DNA from: Sediminibacterium sp. | GTDB lineage: Bacteria; Bacteroidota; Bacteroidia; Chitinophagales; Chitinophagaceae | DNA length: 64,000 nucleotides | Assembly (NCBI GenBank): GCA_017537025.1 | Contig: JAFWCB010000009.1 | Coordinates: forward strand, 59,443 to 123,442 | Direction: 5' to 3' | Part shown: piece after piece, positions 24,214 through 32,962 of the stretch | Position numbering within the stretch: the stretch's first letter is position 1 | How the letters are laid out: each line of letters begins with the position of its first letter | Translations under genes and position numbers: made by a program | The notes under the pieces: generated by a model | Databases searched by the model: none | What the model was told of the DNA's origin: nothing | What the model saw: only the letters and a program-made list of their open reading frames with translations

Positions 24214-25404
24214 ATGAAAAAAAGCTACGCTTTACTGATAGCACCTATTTTTTGCTTGCTTTGTGAGTGGATTACTGCCCAAGATTCTTTAATCCTCAGT
24301 TTGTCGAAAAAAAATTATCAAAGAGGCGATTCTCTAGAAATCAGCATCGATTTGCCGAATTATGCAGCTTTAAAATTAAAGTCGGCAACAGTTCATGTTT
24401 GGATAGATGATGTAGTAACGCATCGGCGTTGGAAATTTCGATATCCCTTAATTGAAGGAGCTGCTGTAGCTGCCTTAAAAATTGGCGACCAAATACCGGA
24501 TGGAGAATACGCTATCAGTTGTTTGGCAACATCCGGGTTTTATCGCATCAGCGGACATCTAACAGATCGGGATAAAAAGGATTCCATTATCAACTACATG
24601 ATGCGTACAGGCAATAATAAAATGATTGTTGATCAATTGAAAGTAGATGCAAATGATAATTTTGTAATGAAGCCCATGCTCTTTCAAGATAAAGCTTCTT
24701 TTTATTTCTCTCCGGTAAAAAAAGAGCGACACAACTATTTAGCAGTACAGTTAAAAACACCGATAGACTCATTATTTGAACCCATATTAACAACAACCGC
24801 TTTTTTTACCGTGGGTAAATCAACGCTAACGTCGAAATCATTTGTACTATCGCTCGATGATCCTGAAGAGTCGGGATTATTATCTAATGTAACAGTATAT
24901 ACAAAGGCAAAAACAAAAGTGCAAGAATATGATGATAAATATAGTAGCGGATTATTCAAAAATGAAAATGCGATGATCTTCGATGGATTAGAGAATGATG
25001 AATTGGCCAATGCCCCAACACTAGGTTGGTTTTTACAGCAAAAAGTGCCGGGATTAACTGTTGTAACTACCGACGATAATAGGGAGATATATAAATGGCG
25101 ACAAGGTTCCGGCAATTTTGTGTCTACGGCCGGCGGTACCAGCTCCGACCCCAATGCTAGGCCTGATGCCTGTACTATTTTTATAGATGAATTTGAAGTG
25201 CCTGCAGGCGATCAAATGATGGTATTTCCAAGAGATATTGCGATGATAAAAGTTTTTCGTCCACCTTTTCAATACAGCTCTACAACCGGTTTTAACGGAG
25301 CAATAGCCATTTATACTAAAAAGGGGAAATTTGTTTCCGCAAATGGAACCAGGTTTTCATTTATACTAAAAGGCTACACTCCATTTGACAGTATCTGGAA
25401 TTAG
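24214..25404 (+). CDS. Secreted protein with TonB-plug-like C-terminal domain
   Basis: 396 residues from the ATG at 24214, which follows AAGG and gives a clear signal peptide (KKSYALLIAPIFCLLCEWITAQ). The N-terminal part (about 25-115) resembles the extended beta domains of macroglobulin-like proteins (YQRGDSLEISIDLPNY). From about residue 265 the pattern DGLENDELANAPTLGWFLQQ, CTIFIDEFEV, and FNGAIAIYTKKG resembles the plug of SusC/TonB receptors. No 22-strand barrel follows and the protein simply ends. It may be a periplasmic or surface plug-only protein, a form seen in Bacteroidota carboxypeptidase/macroglobulin-plug proteins. Function is unknown. Confidence 0.7.
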   Translation: MKKSYALLIAPIFCLLCEWITAQDSLILSLSKKNYQRGDSLEISIDLPNYAALKLKSATVHVWIDDVVTHRRWKFRYPLIEGAAVAALKIGDQIPDGEYAISCLATSGFYRISGHLTDRDKKDSIINYMMRTGNNKMIVDQLKVDANDNFVMKPMLFQDKASFYFSPVKKERHNYLAVQLKTPIDSLFEPILTTTAFFTVGKSTLTSKSFVLSLDDPEESGLLSNVTVYTKAKTKVQEYDDKYSSGLFKNENAMIFDGLENDELANAPTLGWFLQQKVPGLTVVTTDDNREIYKWRQGSGNFVSTAGGTSSDPNARPDACTIFIDEFEVPAGDQMMVFPRDIAMIKVFRPPFQYSSTTGFNGAIAIYTKKGKFVSANGTRFSFILKGYTPFDSIWN

Positions 25405-25428
25405 TATTAACTTCCAAAAAAGAAAAAT

Positions 25429-25611
25429 ATGGGAAAAGCCAAGTCTACCAGAAAAAATGTAAAGAAGAAAAGTCCAACATCAGGTATGGTATCTAAACCT
25501 GCCGGACCAGCAAGCAGTTTTGGAAAAACAGGACCCGGAGGTATGAACCAAAACTTTGCTTCCACTAAAAAGAAAGGAGGATTCAGCGTAACACCTAGGA
25601 AGGCATCGTAG
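25429..25611 (+). CDS. Small basic hypothetical protein
   Basis: 60 residues, rich in Lys, Ser and Gly (GKAKSTRKNVKKKSPTSG and later FASTKKKGGFSV), with no hydrophobic stretch. The start ATG is 24 bases after the previous stop. The composition suggests a disordered nucleic-acid-binding or ribosome-associated peptide, but this is only inference. The antisense frame is also open, so coding strand choice rests on the start position and direction. Confidence 0.55.
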   Translation: MGKAKSTRKNVKKKSPTSGMVSKPAGPASSFGKTGPGGMNQNFASTKKKGGFSVTPRKAS

Positions 25612-25678
25612 CCATCATTACTACAGGCATTAAGCGAAATCAATATGAACAACTAAAGATTTCTTAGGAGTATTTTTA

Positions 25679-26062
25679 ATGTCTAGAAAAAAGAAAATAA
25701 TAATACTATCAATTATTTTAACACTTATTGTTATCAGTAATTTCCCCCCTATTAACACATTAATTGTAATGTACGAAAGGGGTCTTGGCTATTTTAGTTA
25801 TTCAAAAAAAAGTGATACAACTTCTTTTTATTTTGAAAATGGGATGGGGCCTTCTGAACTTGTTTATTTTATGTGGAGGAGGGATAGTAATTTTATTAAA
25901 GAAAACCCGCACGAATTCGATGATACTTTGTACAGGAACTTTACCATAAATCCACTTTTTTTCTGGCATTGGAAAGATTATTTTATTGATGAACGATATA
26001 CTTTGCCTTATATCAGCACAAAGGAGGTTTATAGAAATGCGAGGAAGAAAAAAAGTAATTAA
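25679..26062 (+). CDS. Single-pass membrane hypothetical protein
   Basis: 127 residues starting ATG at 25679. A basic start (SRKKK) and a hydrophobic helix (IIILSIILTLIVISNF) anchor it. The remaining 100 residues are aromatic-rich (YFMWRRDSNF, FFWHWKDYFID) and presumably extracytoplasmic. I do not recognise a family. A strong hairpin lies 35 bases after the stop, which suggests it ends a transcription unit with the small basic gene upstream. Confidence 0.65.
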   Translation: MSRKKKIIILSIILTLIVISNFPPINTLIVMYERGLGYFSYSKKSDTTSFYFENGMGPSELVYFMWRRDSNFIKENPHEFDDTLYRNFTINPLFFWHWKDYFIDERYTLPYISTKEVYRNARKKKSN

Positions 26063-26096
26063 AATAAAAGAAGATGTTTTAGACGTTTCGTAAACT

Positions 26097-26130
26097 ATAA
26101 AGCCCCTCTAGCTATTAAGAGGGGCTTTAT
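26097..26130. terminator. Bidirectional hairpin terminator
   Basis: Perfect 13-base stem ATAAAGCCCCTCT (26097-26109) with AGAGGGGCTTTAT (26118-26130) and an 8-base loop, A/T-rich on both flanks. It separates the convergent small membrane-protein gene and the BNR-repeat protein gene and can terminate both. Confidence 0.9.
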
Positions 26131-26147
26131 ATATAAATTAAGATACT

Positions 26148-29100
26148 TTACTCTATCGCCTTATAATCTTTAAAATACTTTACGGGTGCTGCTTCTGCGA
26201 GTGTTCTATATTGTTTCCATACACCATCAAAAAGTGCATTTGCTTTTTTCACCACTGCAGCTACCGCTTCTTCCGCATCATTCATAGCTCTGTTTTCTTG
26301 CGCGCCCGGCATAGCTGTTTTACCCATCACTAAAGAGCGGGCTTCCCCTAATAAACCATTCACTGTTTCTTGCGGAATATTACCATATCCCTGCTTTGTT
26401 TGTGGCTTACCATTAAGCGTTTCACGAATATCTTTTATCCCATCTGCAACCAACTTAGCCACTTTCCGCAGTGTATCTGCATCTTTTTTCTCCATAGCAC
26501 TATATCCTGCTTCTACTTTTTTCATGATATCTTCTACCTCCGTAATCCTTTCCGTAATAGAAGTGATCTTCAACGTAGACTGTTCAATTCTGTTATTCGC
26601 TTTTCGCAAAGCATCTCTCAGTTCTTTGGGAGTAGGGGCATTGGGGTCATCATTAACCACCACCATCATACTATCTGTTAATTCTCCCCCTAAAGAAAGT
26701 ACCACTTTGTAGGTTCCGGGATCAACAGGTAAACCGGCCGGCTCGGCGTTACCACCGCCACCACCAAATCTTCCGCCGCCGCCTCCACGGCCACCACCGG
26801 CAGCTCTTGCACCCTTCCCTTCCAATCCCCAATAAAAGCGATTGAAACCACTATCTGCACGGGTACGCAAGTTTCTTACATTATTACCGGCTGCATCCAT
26901 AATACGAACTTGCACCGTATCACTTAATTTATTTTTACCCGTATCAGTTGCAGATTTTTGTACGAAGAAACTTAATGCAGCACCGGTTTTTCTATTCTCA
27001 CCTTCATAAGTACCATAGGTGCTGTATTCGATACCCGTAGCATTTTTAATTTTTGCTTGATACGCTTGCGGCGCATCAAAGGCAGTTAATTTTTTAGTGA
27101 AGAGTTGCCCCTTATTAGCCGCCAGTTTTCTGAGCGGACGAATATCATCCAATATCCATAGTGCTCTTCCAAAAGTAGCGATCACTAAATCAGCTTCACG
27201 CTCCTGAATAGCTAAATCATAGGTAGAAACAGATGGGTATTCATTTTTAAATTGTTGGAAGTTGGTACCATTATCCAAGCTAATCCAAAGCCCTTGTTCT
27301 GTTCCAACAAAAATTAAATTGGGTTCTACCGGGTCTTGAATAACACATAATGCATAGCCTGTAACTTTTTTCTCATCAATTAAACGTGTCCAGGTTTTAC
27401 CAAAATCTGTAGTACGAAAAATATAGGGCTTCATATCACCTCTTCTATAATCATTCACCACAACAAATGCTTCTGCTGCGTTATAGGATGAGGCACGAAT
27501 TTGTGGAACCCATGCTCCTAAAGGCATTCCGGGGATTTTTCCGCGGAAGTTGGTCCAGGTTTTACCTCCATCTCTTGTCAATTGCACATTTCCATCATCC
27601 GTACCAACCCATATAGTACCCTGCTCTTTCGGTGATGGTGCAATGCTAATAATGGTACAATAGTTCTCAGCACCGGTTATATCAACAGAAATACCTCCAT
27701 TATTAGATTGATCGATTTTAGCTGAATCATTCGTAGTAAGGTCGGGGGATATTTGTTCCCATGCAGCTCCTTTATTCGTGCTCTTATTTAAAAACTGACT
27801 ACCATAATAAATGGTTGCTTTATTAAACGGGTCTTGGGCTATAGCTGCATTCCAATTAAAACGTTGACGTGTATTCTTATTTGGCCGGGGCGGACGAATA
27901 CTCCAATCTTCCCCTGTGGCAATATTATAACGTGATAAATTGCCCCCTTGGCTCATCGTGTATACCCATCTTGGATCTTCTGCATCGGGCATTACATCAA
28001 ACCCATCACCACCGCTTACGCCTTGCCAAAATGCATTACGGATACCACTCCGCTGCCATACATAAGCCGGTCCATGCCAGCTACCATTATCCTGTAAGCC
28101 ACCCATTACATGATAAGGCAATTCATTGTCTACATTGATATGATAAAATTGTCCGAGTGGTAATTTCTCATCAAACTGCCAGGTTTTACCTCTATCGCGG
28201 GTAATGCCAATACCTCCATCATTTCCATCGATGATAAAATTGGCATCATAAGGATGTATCCACCAGGCATGATGATCTGGGTGAATACCGCTGTATGGGA
28301 GCACCGGCTTCCAGGTTTTACCGGCATCTTCACTTACATTAATTACCTGATTGATATTGTACAATCGATTTTCATTCTTGGTATCAACAGCAATATCCTG
28401 AAAATAAAAAGCACGATTGGTTACTATAGCAGGATCGCTATTTACAAGTTCCCACTTCATGCCACCATCGTCTGATTTATACAAACCATTTTTAGTGGCT
28501 TCTACCAAAGCATATACCCGATTAGGATCGGTGCGACTAATACTAATTCCGATTCGGCCATACTCACCATCGGGTAAACCTTCTGCTTTTCCTAATTTTT
28601 TAAATGTTTTACCCGCATCATAAGTAACATAAAAACCACTACCGGCACCTCCTCCTTTTAAACTCCAGGGCGTACGTTTGTGCTCATACATATTTACAAA
28701 GAGTTTATTAGGGTTAGATGGATCCATTACCATATCACCTACTCCACTGTTATTATTGGTGAATAGAATTTGTTTCCAGGTTTCACCTCCATCTGTTGTT
28801 TTATAAACTCCCCTTTCCGGATGTTCTGCAAATGGATTACCCATTACGCCAACATAGACTATATCGGGATTATTAGGGTCGATGATAATTCGATGAATAT
28901 TGCGTGTTTTTTGTAACCCTAAACATTTCCATGTTTTTCCCCCATCTAAACTTTTATAAATTCCTTCTCCTAAACTAACTGAGTTACGAGGATTACCTTC
29001 CCCTGTACCTACCCATACCACATTAGGATTGGATTGAGTGATCGCTACTGCCCCAATATTTTGAATGGGTTGCTCGTCAAAAACGGGAGTCCAACTACCA

Positions 29101-29321
29101 CCCCCATTTTCAGTTTTCCATACACCACCGCTTGCTGTACCTAAAAAAATAATGTTGGGGTTTGTCCATACCGCATCTATGGCTGTAACACGGCCGCTCA
29201 TACCTGCCGGACCAATATTACGGGGTTTCCAATTTTTAAATTGCTTTGCAAAATCTACTTGTTGTGCATACACGAATAGAAAGCAAAAAGTGAAGGAAAG
29301 AAAAAAAATTGTTCTTCTCAT
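26148..29321 (-). CDS. Secreted BNR/Asp-box (VPS10/sortilin-like) repeat protein
   Basis: 1057 residues with a signal peptide (RRTIFFLSFTFCFLFVYAQ). About residues 20-700 are beta-propeller blades with repeated Asp-box motifs of the form S-x-D-G-G-x-T-W: KTENGGGSWTPVF, SLDGGKTWKCLG, TTDGGETWKQ, SEDAGKTWKP, TRDGGKTWTNF. About residues 840-865 form a glycine-rich stretch, and the last 200 residues are helical, possibly coiled-coil. Such proteins are often annotated as WD40/YVTN/BNR-like or glycosyl hydrolases. I see no catalytic signature, so binding to polymer or protein at the cell surface is equally likely. Confidence 0.85.
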   Translation of the reverse strand: MRRTIFFLSFTFCFLFVYAQQVDFAKQFKNWKPRNIGPAGMSGRVTAIDAVWTNPNIIFLGTASGGVWKTENGGGSWTPVFDEQPIQNIGAVAITQSNPNVVWVGTGEGNPRNSVSLGEGIYKSLDGGKTWKCLGLQKTRNIHRIIIDPNNPDIVYVGVMGNPFAEHPERGVYKTTDGGETWKQILFTNNNSGVGDMVMDPSNPNKLFVNMYEHKRTPWSLKGGGAGSGFYVTYDAGKTFKKLGKAEGLPDGEYGRIGISISRTDPNRVYALVEATKNGLYKSDDGGMKWELVNSDPAIVTNRAFYFQDIAVDTKNENRLYNINQVINVSEDAGKTWKPVLPYSGIHPDHHAWWIHPYDANFIIDGNDGGIGITRDRGKTWQFDEKLPLGQFYHINVDNELPYHVMGGLQDNGSWHGPAYVWQRSGIRNAFWQGVSGGDGFDVMPDAEDPRWVYTMSQGGNLSRYNIATGEDWSIRPPRPNKNTRQRFNWNAAIAQDPFNKATIYYGSQFLNKSTNKGAAWEQISPDLTTNDSAKIDQSNNGGISVDITGAENYCTIISIAPSPKEQGTIWVGTDDGNVQLTRDGGKTWTNFRGKIPGMPLGAWVPQIRASSYNAAEAFVVVNDYRRGDMKPYIFRTTDFGKTWTRLIDEKKVTGYALCVIQDPVEPNLIFVGTEQGLWISLDNGTNFQQFKNEYPSVSTYDLAIQEREADLVIATFGRALWILDDIRPLRKLAANKGQLFTKKLTAFDAPQAYQAKIKNATGIEYSTYGTYEGENRKTGAALSFFVQKSATDTGKNKLSDTVQVRIMDAAGNNVRNLRTRADSGFNRFYWGLEGKGARAAGGGRGGGGGRFGGGGGNAEPAGLPVDPGTYKVVLSLGGELTDSMMVVVNDDPNAPTPKELRDALRKANNRIEQSTLKITSITERITEVEDIMKKVEAGYSAMEKKDADTLRKVAKLVADGIKDIRETLNGKPQTKQGYGNIPQETVNGLLGEARSLVMGKTAMPGAQENRAMNDAEEAVAAVVKKANALFDGVWKQYRTLAEAAPVKYFKDYKAIE

Positions 29322-29458
29322 ATCAGTTTAATTAGGATAGGAAAAGTACGCATTATTAGAGAAAAAGCCTTCGCTTCTATATGAGCGGATAAAAAAAGAT
29401 AAGTAGTTTTTAGGGTTATCAATAAAATTATCGCTATACTAGCAGATAATATAATCCC

Positions 29459-30718
29459 TTGATTGCAACCAACACTAATCGTAGTTCATTTTCAGTAGGG
29501 CTATACGCTGCTATTGCAGCCTTTCTTACCTATACCATCATATTTGGATTTCGAAAATCGTTTACCGTTTGCACTTTCGATGGTATGCAGTTTGGGGGCT
29601 TTGGTTATAAAACCTTGTTGGTATTGAGTCAAATGTTAGGCTATTTAGCGGCAAAATTTTATGGTATTAAATTTATTGCAGAGCTGAAACGATTAGGTAG
29701 ATATAAAATAGTATTGTTATTGGTTGGTATTGCTTGGCTTGCTTGGTTATTATTTGCATTGATACCGGCACCCTATAATATTATATGCTTATTCATAAAT
29801 GGGTTTCCATTGGGTATGTTATGGGGTGTTATTTTTTCTTATATAGAAGGAAGAAAAGCAACTGATTTTATTGGGGCTGCTTTAGCAGTGAGTTTTATTT
29901 TTTCTTCTGGGTTTGTGAAATCGGTTGGAGCTTGGTTAATGTTGCATGTTGGGGTACCTGAGTTATGGGTACCATTTACAACAGGTGCAGTATTTGCAAT
30001 TCCGCTATTACTTTTTATTTATGCCATGGAAAAAATTCCCGCACCTTCAGCAGAAGATATTGCCTTACGGATGAACCGTGTACCTATGAGTGCCATGGAG
30101 CGTAAGGCTTTTTTACATAAATTTTTACCGGGTATTATAGCTGCTGTTTGCATTTATATGTTTGCGACTATTTTCCGCGATATCCGCGATAATTTCAGTG
30201 CCGATATGTGGAAGGAGATGGGATACTTGAATCAGCCCGCCATTTTTAGTAAAACCGAAACGCCCATTACACTTATTATACTGTTGCTTATAGGCAGTAT
30301 GGTGCTGATTCAAAATAATAGAAAAGCATTTATGCTTTCGCATGTATTTATAGGCATTGGCTTTATCATTGCCGGTTTTTCTACGTACTTATTTACCAAG
30401 CAATTGATAATACCCTACTGGTGGATGACTTTAGTAGGGTTGGGCTTATACATGGTATATATTCCTTTTAACTCTGTTTATTTTGAAAGATTGATAGCCA
30501 CTTTTCGTTTCACAGGAAATGTAGGTTTTTTAATTTATGTGGCCGATTCATTTGGCTATTTAGGAAGTGTGAGTGTACTTGTAAGTAAGGAAGTATTGAA
30601 GATAAGGTTGAATTGGGTAGATTTTTTCTCTACCAGTGTAATGGCTTTATCATTAGTAGGTATACTCATTACGGGTTATGCGATGTTTTATTTTGGGAGG
30701 AAGTCGGAGAGACAGTGA
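29459..30718 (+). CDS. DUF5690 family multipass membrane protein (MFS-like)
   Basis: 419 residues with about twelve hydrophobic segments, starting TTG at 29459. The opening YAAIAAFLTYTIIFGFRKSF and the loop IEGRKATDFIGAALAVSFIF are characteristic of the DUF5690 family, which looks like a divergent major-facilitator transporter. Cytoplasmic loops are basic. The substrate is unknown. It is divergent from the BNR protein gene and followed in the same direction by a histidine kinase, 73 bases on. No ATG start exists before the first helix, so TTG is well supported. Confidence 0.8.
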   Translation: MIATNTNRSSFSVGLYAAIAAFLTYTIIFGFRKSFTVCTFDGMQFGGFGYKTLLVLSQMLGYLAAKFYGIKFIAELKRLGRYKIVLLLVGIAWLAWLLFALIPAPYNIICLFINGFPLGMLWGVIFSYIEGRKATDFIGAALAVSFIFSSGFVKSVGAWLMLHVGVPELWVPFTTGAVFAIPLLLFIYAMEKIPAPSAEDIALRMNRVPMSAMERKAFLHKFLPGIIAAVCIYMFATIFRDIRDNFSADMWKEMGYLNQPAIFSKTETPITLIILLLIGSMVLIQNNRKAFMLSHVFIGIGFIIAGFSTYLFTKQLIIPYWWMTLVGLGLYMVYIPFNSVYFERLIATFRFTGNVGFLIYVADSFGYLGSVSVLVSKEVLKIRLNWVDFFSTSVMALSLVGILITGYAMFYFGRKSERQ

Positions 30719-30791
30719 GGCTTTATTATTTTTTTCATAACTTACTCTAAAATTTTTTGCTTTAGTTGAAGTATATCAAACTAACTGTTGC

Positions 30792-32885
30792 ATGAAACTA
30801 TTCTTAAAAATAATTTTCCTCCTTTTATTCCCTTTTTTCACCAAGGCTCACAATGGCTTTGTCGATAGCCTTTACAATAAATACAATCAAGCTAAAACAG
30901 ACTCTGCCAGGTATTATTACTTGCATAGGATATATGGATATTATGAAGAAGTGCAAAAAGATTCGGCTTTAGTATTGGTAAATAAAATGCTCGCCCTAGC
31001 ACAAAAAAATAAACAGCACTATACAGCCATTGTATGTAATGGGATGATCGGTTATCAGTTGAATGGCTTAGGTAAAAATGAATTGGCACTCGACGTATTA
31101 TTAAAGACGCTTAATCAATTTGATAATCATTTAAAAACCATACCGAATACTTGGTCGGCAGATGCAGGGACTATTGGCGATCAAATACCGATTGATCAAA
31201 AAAGCATTGTAGCAAAAGCCTATATTAATCATACACTTGGCGTTGTAATTTTTAATACAGGTAATACTGAACAGGCTGAAACATATTTTAGAATTGGCTA
31301 CAACCTCGCCAAACAAATTCGGTATACAGTTAGGTGGGCAATAGCCGCAATGAATTTGGGTAGATGTTATGTATATAGAAATAAACTGGATAGTGCTTTA
31401 CAATTTCTATATGAGTCTAATACACTTGCTTATACCTCAAGTGCAGCTCGCTATTTAGCGAATATTAATACTTATACCGGGGATATTTTTCGATTAAAAA
31501 ACCAAAAAGACAGTGCATTCAATCACTATTATAAAGCCATTTATTATGGCAAAACAAAGAGTAACTTTAATGGATTGCTACAAGCTTATTTTTCAATAGC
31601 AAGACTTCATAGAGAGGTGGGTAATACCGACTCAAGTTTACTTTACTCTAATTACTGCTTACAAATTATTGATAAACTTGGCAGTAATTTTACATCATTT
31701 AATGTAAATAAAGGATCTATTTATCAAAACATGTATGCTTGCTTCTTACTAACACCACAAAAAGATAGTATCAATAAATACAAGGATCTCTATTTAATTC
31801 AAAACGATAGCATTAAACAAAAACGTATCAATGCATTGATTGGTTTTCAAAATACATTATTTAAAAATCAGCTCCGTTTACAAGAATTAGAGAAGGATAA
31901 AATCAATAGTGATAATCGAAATAGAACAACTTTATTTATTGCCGGGATCATTTTAGTATTAGCAACTTCAATTTTACTTTTTCGTAATAATCGTATTCAA
32001 CAGAAAAATAATATAGTATTACAAAAAGCATACAGTGATTTAAAATCCACTCAAACCCAACTGATCCAATCCGAGAAGATGGCTAGCCTGGGAGAGCTTA
32101 CTGCTGGTATTGCGCATGAGATACAGAACCCATTAAATTTTGTGAATAATTTCTCTGAGCTAAATAATGAATTGTTACAAGAGCTGGGACCCCTCGACAA
32201 GCTCGGGGTGACAGCCGATCAGCAAGATATTCTAAAAGACCTTCAATCCAACTCCGAAAAAATCAATCATCATGGACAAAGAGCAGCTGCAATTGTAAAA
32301 GGGATGCTGCAACATTCAAGAACTTCATCCGGACAAAAAGAGCCAACCGATATCAATGCTTTGTGTGATGAATATTTAAGACTAGCGTATCACGGACTAA
32401 GAGCAAAAGACAAGAACTTTAATGCAGAATTTAAAACCGAGTTTGATACAAGTATACCGAAAGTGAATATCGTTCCGCAGGATATGGGAAGGGTGGTATT
32501 GAATTTGATTAATAATGCGTTTTTCGCCGTAGGCGAAAGGAGGAAGGCAGAAGGAGGAAGCCATAAGGTTGAAGCAATAAGTAGTGAGGAAAAAGGCATT
32601 CCTTCCGGCTTACAGCTTACACCTTACAGCCCAACAGTTACTGTAAGCACTAAAAACCTCGGCAACAAAATAGAAATCACAGTATCCGACAACGGTACAG
32701 GTATTCCTAGTGAGATCAAAGAAAAGATCTTCCAGCCCTTTTTCACCACCAAACCAACAGGACAAGGAACAGGGTTGGGATTGAGTTTGGCATATGATAT
32801 TGTTACGAAAGTGCATGGAGGAAAGTTAACTGTGGAGAGTGAACAAGGAAAGGGAACAACGTTTAAGATTGAGATACCAACTTAG
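30792..32885 (+). CDS. TPR-containing sensor histidine kinase (copy 1)
   Basis: 697 residues: signal peptide (KLFLKIIFLLLFPFFTKAH), a periplasmic TPR region (about 25-370), and one membrane helix (TTLFIAGIILVLATSILLF). The DHp follows with H442 in [16 protein letters not shown], then the HATPase domain with N box [17 protein letters not shown] and [15 protein letters not shown]. No receiver or response regulator is adjacent. Two in-frame repeat insertions are seen: [11 protein letters not shown] after the DHp helix 1 and a longer one after the N box. The catalytic half is nearly the same as in three other kinases at 58999-64000. The TAG stop lies in a palindromic repeat. Confidence 0.9.
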   Translation: MKLFLKIIFLLLFPFFTKAHNGFVDSLYNKYNQAKTDSARYYYLHRIYGYYEEVQKDSALVLVNKMLALAQKNKQHYTAIVCNGMIGYQLNGLGKNELALDVLLKTLNQFDNHLKTIPNTWSADAGTIGDQIPIDQKSIVAKAYINHTLGVVIFNTGNTEQAETYFRIGYNLAKQIRYTVRWAIAAMNLGRCYVYRNKLDSALQFLYESNTLAYTSSAARYLANINTYTGDIFRLKNQKDSAFNHYYKAIYYGKTKSNFNGLLQAYFSIARLHREVGNTDSSLLYSNYCLQIIDKLGSNFTSFNVNKGSIYQNMYACFLLTPQKDSINKYKDLYLIQNDSIKQKRINALIGFQNTLFKNQLRLQELEKDKINSDNRNRTTLFIAGIILVLATSILLFRNNRIQQKNNIVLQKAYSDLKSTQTQLIQSEKMASLGELTAGIAHEIQNPLNFVNNFSELNNELLQELGPLDKLGVTADQQDILKDLQSNSEKINHHGQRAAAIVKGMLQHSRTSSGQKEPTDINALCDEYLRLAYHGLRAKDKNFNAEFKTEFDTSIPKVNIVPQDMGRVVLNLINNAFFAVGERRKAEGGSHKVEAISSEEKGIPSGLQLTPYSPTVTVSTKNLGNKIEITVSDNGTGIPSEIKEKIFQPFFTTKPTGQGTGLGLSLAYDIVTKVHGGKLTVESEQGKGTTFKIEIPT
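32187..32214 (+). repeat. CTCGGGGTGACA element in kinase copy 1
   Basis: A 28-base segment running from GGACCCCTCGACAAG to CTCGGGGTGACAG, a variant of the TGTCACCCTGAGCTTGTCGA family. It is translated as [10 protein letters not shown] within the dimerisation domain. Confidence 0.8.
32522..32629 (+). repeat. Hairpin plus CTTACAG heptamers in kinase copy 1
   Basis: The interrupted palindrome TTTCGCCGTAGGCGAAA (32522-32538) is followed by AGGAAGCCATAAGG-type sequence and then three heptamers, CTTACAG, CTTACAC, CTTACAG (32609-32629). The block encodes about 30 residues between the N box and the TVTVST strand of the ATPase domain. Confidence 0.85.
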
Positions 32886-32940
32886 CGCCTTTGCGTCTTC
32901 GCGTTGAATATTTCAACGCAAAGTCGCTAAGACGCCAAGT
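32883..32940. repeat. TAGCGCCTTTGCGTCTT palindromic repeat after kinase copy 1
   Basis: An imperfect inverted repeat centred on CGTTGAATATTTCAACG, with outer arms TAGCGCCTTTGCGTCTT and CGCTAAGACGCCAAG. It contains the kinase stop TAG and fills the gap to the penicillin acylase gene. A near-copy in the opposite orientation follows kinase copy 2 (58918-58967). It may form a terminator-like hairpin, but there is no clean T-run. Confidence 0.85.
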
Positions 32941-32962
32941 TGCAAAGAAAGAATACATAATT

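Noticed and set aside
25407-25652. Antisense frame over the small basic protein gene
   Set aside because: It runs against the direction of the flanking genes, has biased composition, and has no recognisable signal; the plus frame was preferred, though with modest confidence.
32891-32962. Upstream extension of the penicillin acylase reading frame
   Set aside because: The extension is translated palindromic repeat and would bury the signal peptide; ATG 32963 is preferred.
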